A stretch of 13,751 nucleotides of DNA from NCBI GenBank assembly GCA_037968895.1, contig JBBKWJ010000023.1:1-13751 (forward strand), in the 5' to 3' direction. Origin of the DNA: JBBKWJ01 sp037968895 (lineage in GTDB: Bacteria; Actinomycetota; Acidimicrobiia; Acidimicrobiales; SZUA-35). The notes under the pieces were generated by a model. The model saw only the letters and a list, made by a program, of their open reading frames with translations, was not told where the DNA came from and did no database searches. Positions 12,575 to 13,751 of this stretch are shown here, in pieces. The translations under genes were made by a program, and so were the position numbers. Numbering within the stretch: position 1 is the stretch's first letter; every line of letters begins with the position of its first letter.

Positions 12575-13751
12575 GCCGACGCGTCGTATTTGACCTAAGG
12601 GCCATTCAGAGTCGGCACCACGGTGAGCGCGGCATCGGCCGATATGTTCTTGCTCTCGCCAGAGCTGTCGAGCGGGTCGACCCCTCGCTGGTCACCGACT
12701 ACCTGGTTGATCCTTCGTTCCCGATCCCACCGGGGGCGAGTGTCGCAATCACAAGCGGCAAAGCACTCCGGACTGATGACGTCCCCGTCTCCTATCGCAC
12801 CGATGGCGGTGTGTTCCTGATGAGTTCGCCGTTCGAAGAGGCCACCGGCCTTGAGACGATTCTGCCGACGTGGGCTAGGGGCGACCGCTGGCGATCAACT
12901 GCAGTGCTCTACGACCTGATTCCGCTTCTGTTTCCCGAGAAGTACCTGGCGAGCCACGACGCTCGAATTGCCTATGTCGGCCGCACCGCTCTGCTTCGTC
13001 AAGCTGACCGACTCTTTGCAATCAGCGAGGCGTCGCGCCGCGACGCGGTACACATCCTCGGCGTGCCAGAACACAAGATTGATGTCATCTACGCTGGCGC
13101 CGATCCGGCCTTCGAGCGTCCCCTTGTTGGCGCGTCGGGCGTACGAGATCGTCTCGTCGAATCGGGAATGATTCCCGGCCTCCGAAAGAAATTTCTGCTC
13201 TTTACCGGCGGCCCCGACTACCGCAAGAACATCGTCGGCCTTCTTGAGGCATTCTCCTTGCTCGACGAGGCAACGCGTGCGGCACACCAACTCGTCGTCG
13301 TCTGTAAGCTTGACGACGCCTCACGCTCGCTAATTGAGACTGAAATCACCCGATTTGGGGTCGGCCTCGATGTGCTTCTCACTGGTTTCGTCGATGACCG
13401 AACACTGGTAGCCCTCACCCAAGCTGCCACCCTCGTCGTGTTCCCTTCGCTCTACGAGGGCTTCGGTCTGCCCGTCCTCGAGGCGCAACAATGCGGAACC
13501 CCGGTGATATGCAGCGACAACTCGTCCCTCCTCGAAGTGCAAACCCTCGCTGCGGCCCGGTTTGATCCCACTAGCCCCCGTTCGATCGCTGACGCAATCG
13601 TTCGAGCCCTTAACGACAACGAACTTCGCCACCTCCTCTCGCTTCAAACCGTCGACCCGAAGCACTCGTGGACCGAGGCCGGGAAAGTTACGGCAACCGG
13701 CCTGCGAGAGTTGAGAGACGAAATCCCTCCTCACAACGCCAAACCGACCGT
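12571..13751 (+). CDS. GT4 family glycosyltransferase (C-terminus cut by window edge)
   Basis: An open frame of 393 codons with no stop before the window ends. The N-terminal acceptor domain begins VSRRVVFDLRAIQSR and has GIGRYVLALARA (21-32), a glycine-rich loop common in GT4 enzymes. The linker helix region ADRLFAISEASRRDAV (136-151) and the donor domain LLFTGGPDYRKNIVGLLEAF (209-228) follow, with Arg218/Lys219 placed to bind the donor phosphates. The E-x7-E motif is EGFGLPVLE (Glu296, Glu304), followed by CGTPVICSD (307-315). Visible length is already near a complete GT4 enzyme; a fusion with further domains cannot be excluded. It should transfer a sugar with retention, from a nucleotide sugar to the growing lipid-linked chain in the cytoplasm. 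The GTG start overlaps the methyltransferase stop by 4 nt. Donor and linkage are unknown. Confidence 0.88.
   Translation, partial: MSRRVVFDLRAIQSRHHGERGIGRYVLALARAVERVDPSLVTDYLVDPSFPIPPGASVAITSGKALRTDDVPVSYRTDGGVFLMSSPFEEATGLETILPTWARGDRWRSTAVLYDLIPLLFPEKYLASHDARIAYVGRTALLRQADRLFAISEASRRDAVHILGVPEHKIDVIYAGADPAFERPLVGASGVRDRLVESGMIPGLRKKFLLFTGGPDYRKNIVGLLEAFSLLDEATRAAHQLVVVCKLDDASRSLIETEITRFGVGLDVLLTGFVDDRTLVALTQAATLVVFPSLYEGFGLPVLEAQQCGTPVICSDNSSLLEVQTLAAARFDPTSPRSIADAIVRALNDNELRHLLSLQTVDPKHSWTEAGKVTATGLRELRDEIPPHNAKPT

Noticed and set aside
13330..13734. Minus-strand frame opposite the GT4 gene
   Set aside because: It is a shadow of a well-supported GT4 frame carrying the E-x7-E motif; no motif is seen in it.
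1..13751. tRNA or rRNA genes, transposases, CRISPR repeats, toxin-antitoxin or defence genes
   Set aside because: None could be recognised on either strand; the window is explained almost entirely by glycan biosynthesis genes.

Overview
The window is part of a cell-surface polysaccharide (exopolysaccharide, capsule or O-antigen-like) biosynthesis locus. It is almost fully coding: thirteen genes, no intergenic gap above 225 bp, and no RNA gene, insertion sequence, CRISPR array or phage gene that I can see. The DNA is moderately GC-rich. Short 4-nt stop/start overlaps and GTG or TTG starts are common, and the divergent polyprenyl sugar transferase at the left edge has an Ala/Val/Gly-rich style. 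Together these suggest an actinobacterium, possibly an Acidimicrobiia/Ilumatobacter-like marine or freshwater lineage. That placement is inference, because no phylogenetic marker gene is present.

Layout. (1) 1-670, minus: N-terminal part of a membrane polyprenyl-phosphate glycosylphosphotransferase, cut by the window edge. (2) 671-817: divergent control region unusually rich in CTAG. (3) 818-3371, plus: a coupled operon of a DUF354 glycosyltransferase-like protein, a YbhN/AglD-type multi-pass membrane protein and a small SAM methyltransferase. (4) 3377-6132, minus: nucleotide-sugar 2-epimerase, PLP aminotransferase and hexapeptide acetyltransferase. (5) 6262-8558, plus: Gfo/Idh/MocA oxidoreductase and UDP-HexNAc 6-dehydrogenase, divergent from (4). 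(6) 8596-9645, minus: GT2 with two C-terminal membrane helices. (7) 9871-13751, plus: a GT-C-like multi-pass membrane protein, a coiled-coil SAM methyltransferase and a GT4 glycosyltransferase that runs off the right edge.

Blocks (4) and (5) carry all five enzyme classes of the Wbp pathway known from Pseudomonas aeruginosa and Bordetella: 6-dehydrogenase, 3-dehydrogenase, 3-aminotransferase, 3-N-acetyltransferase and 2-epimerase. This pathway turns UDP-GlcNAc into UDP-2,3-diacetamido-2,3-dideoxy-D-glucuronic acid and then its manno epimer. The simplest reading is that the locus makes a polymer containing a diacetamido uronic acid. The sugar transferase would load the first sugar onto the lipid carrier. 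The GT4 and DUF354 proteins would extend the chain in the cytoplasm. The GT2/GT-C pair would add a branch outside the membrane through a polyprenyl-phosphate sugar, and two methyltransferases would decorate or cap the glycan. Enzyme classes are well supported by motifs. The exact sugars, the order of action and the final polymer are inferred from context.
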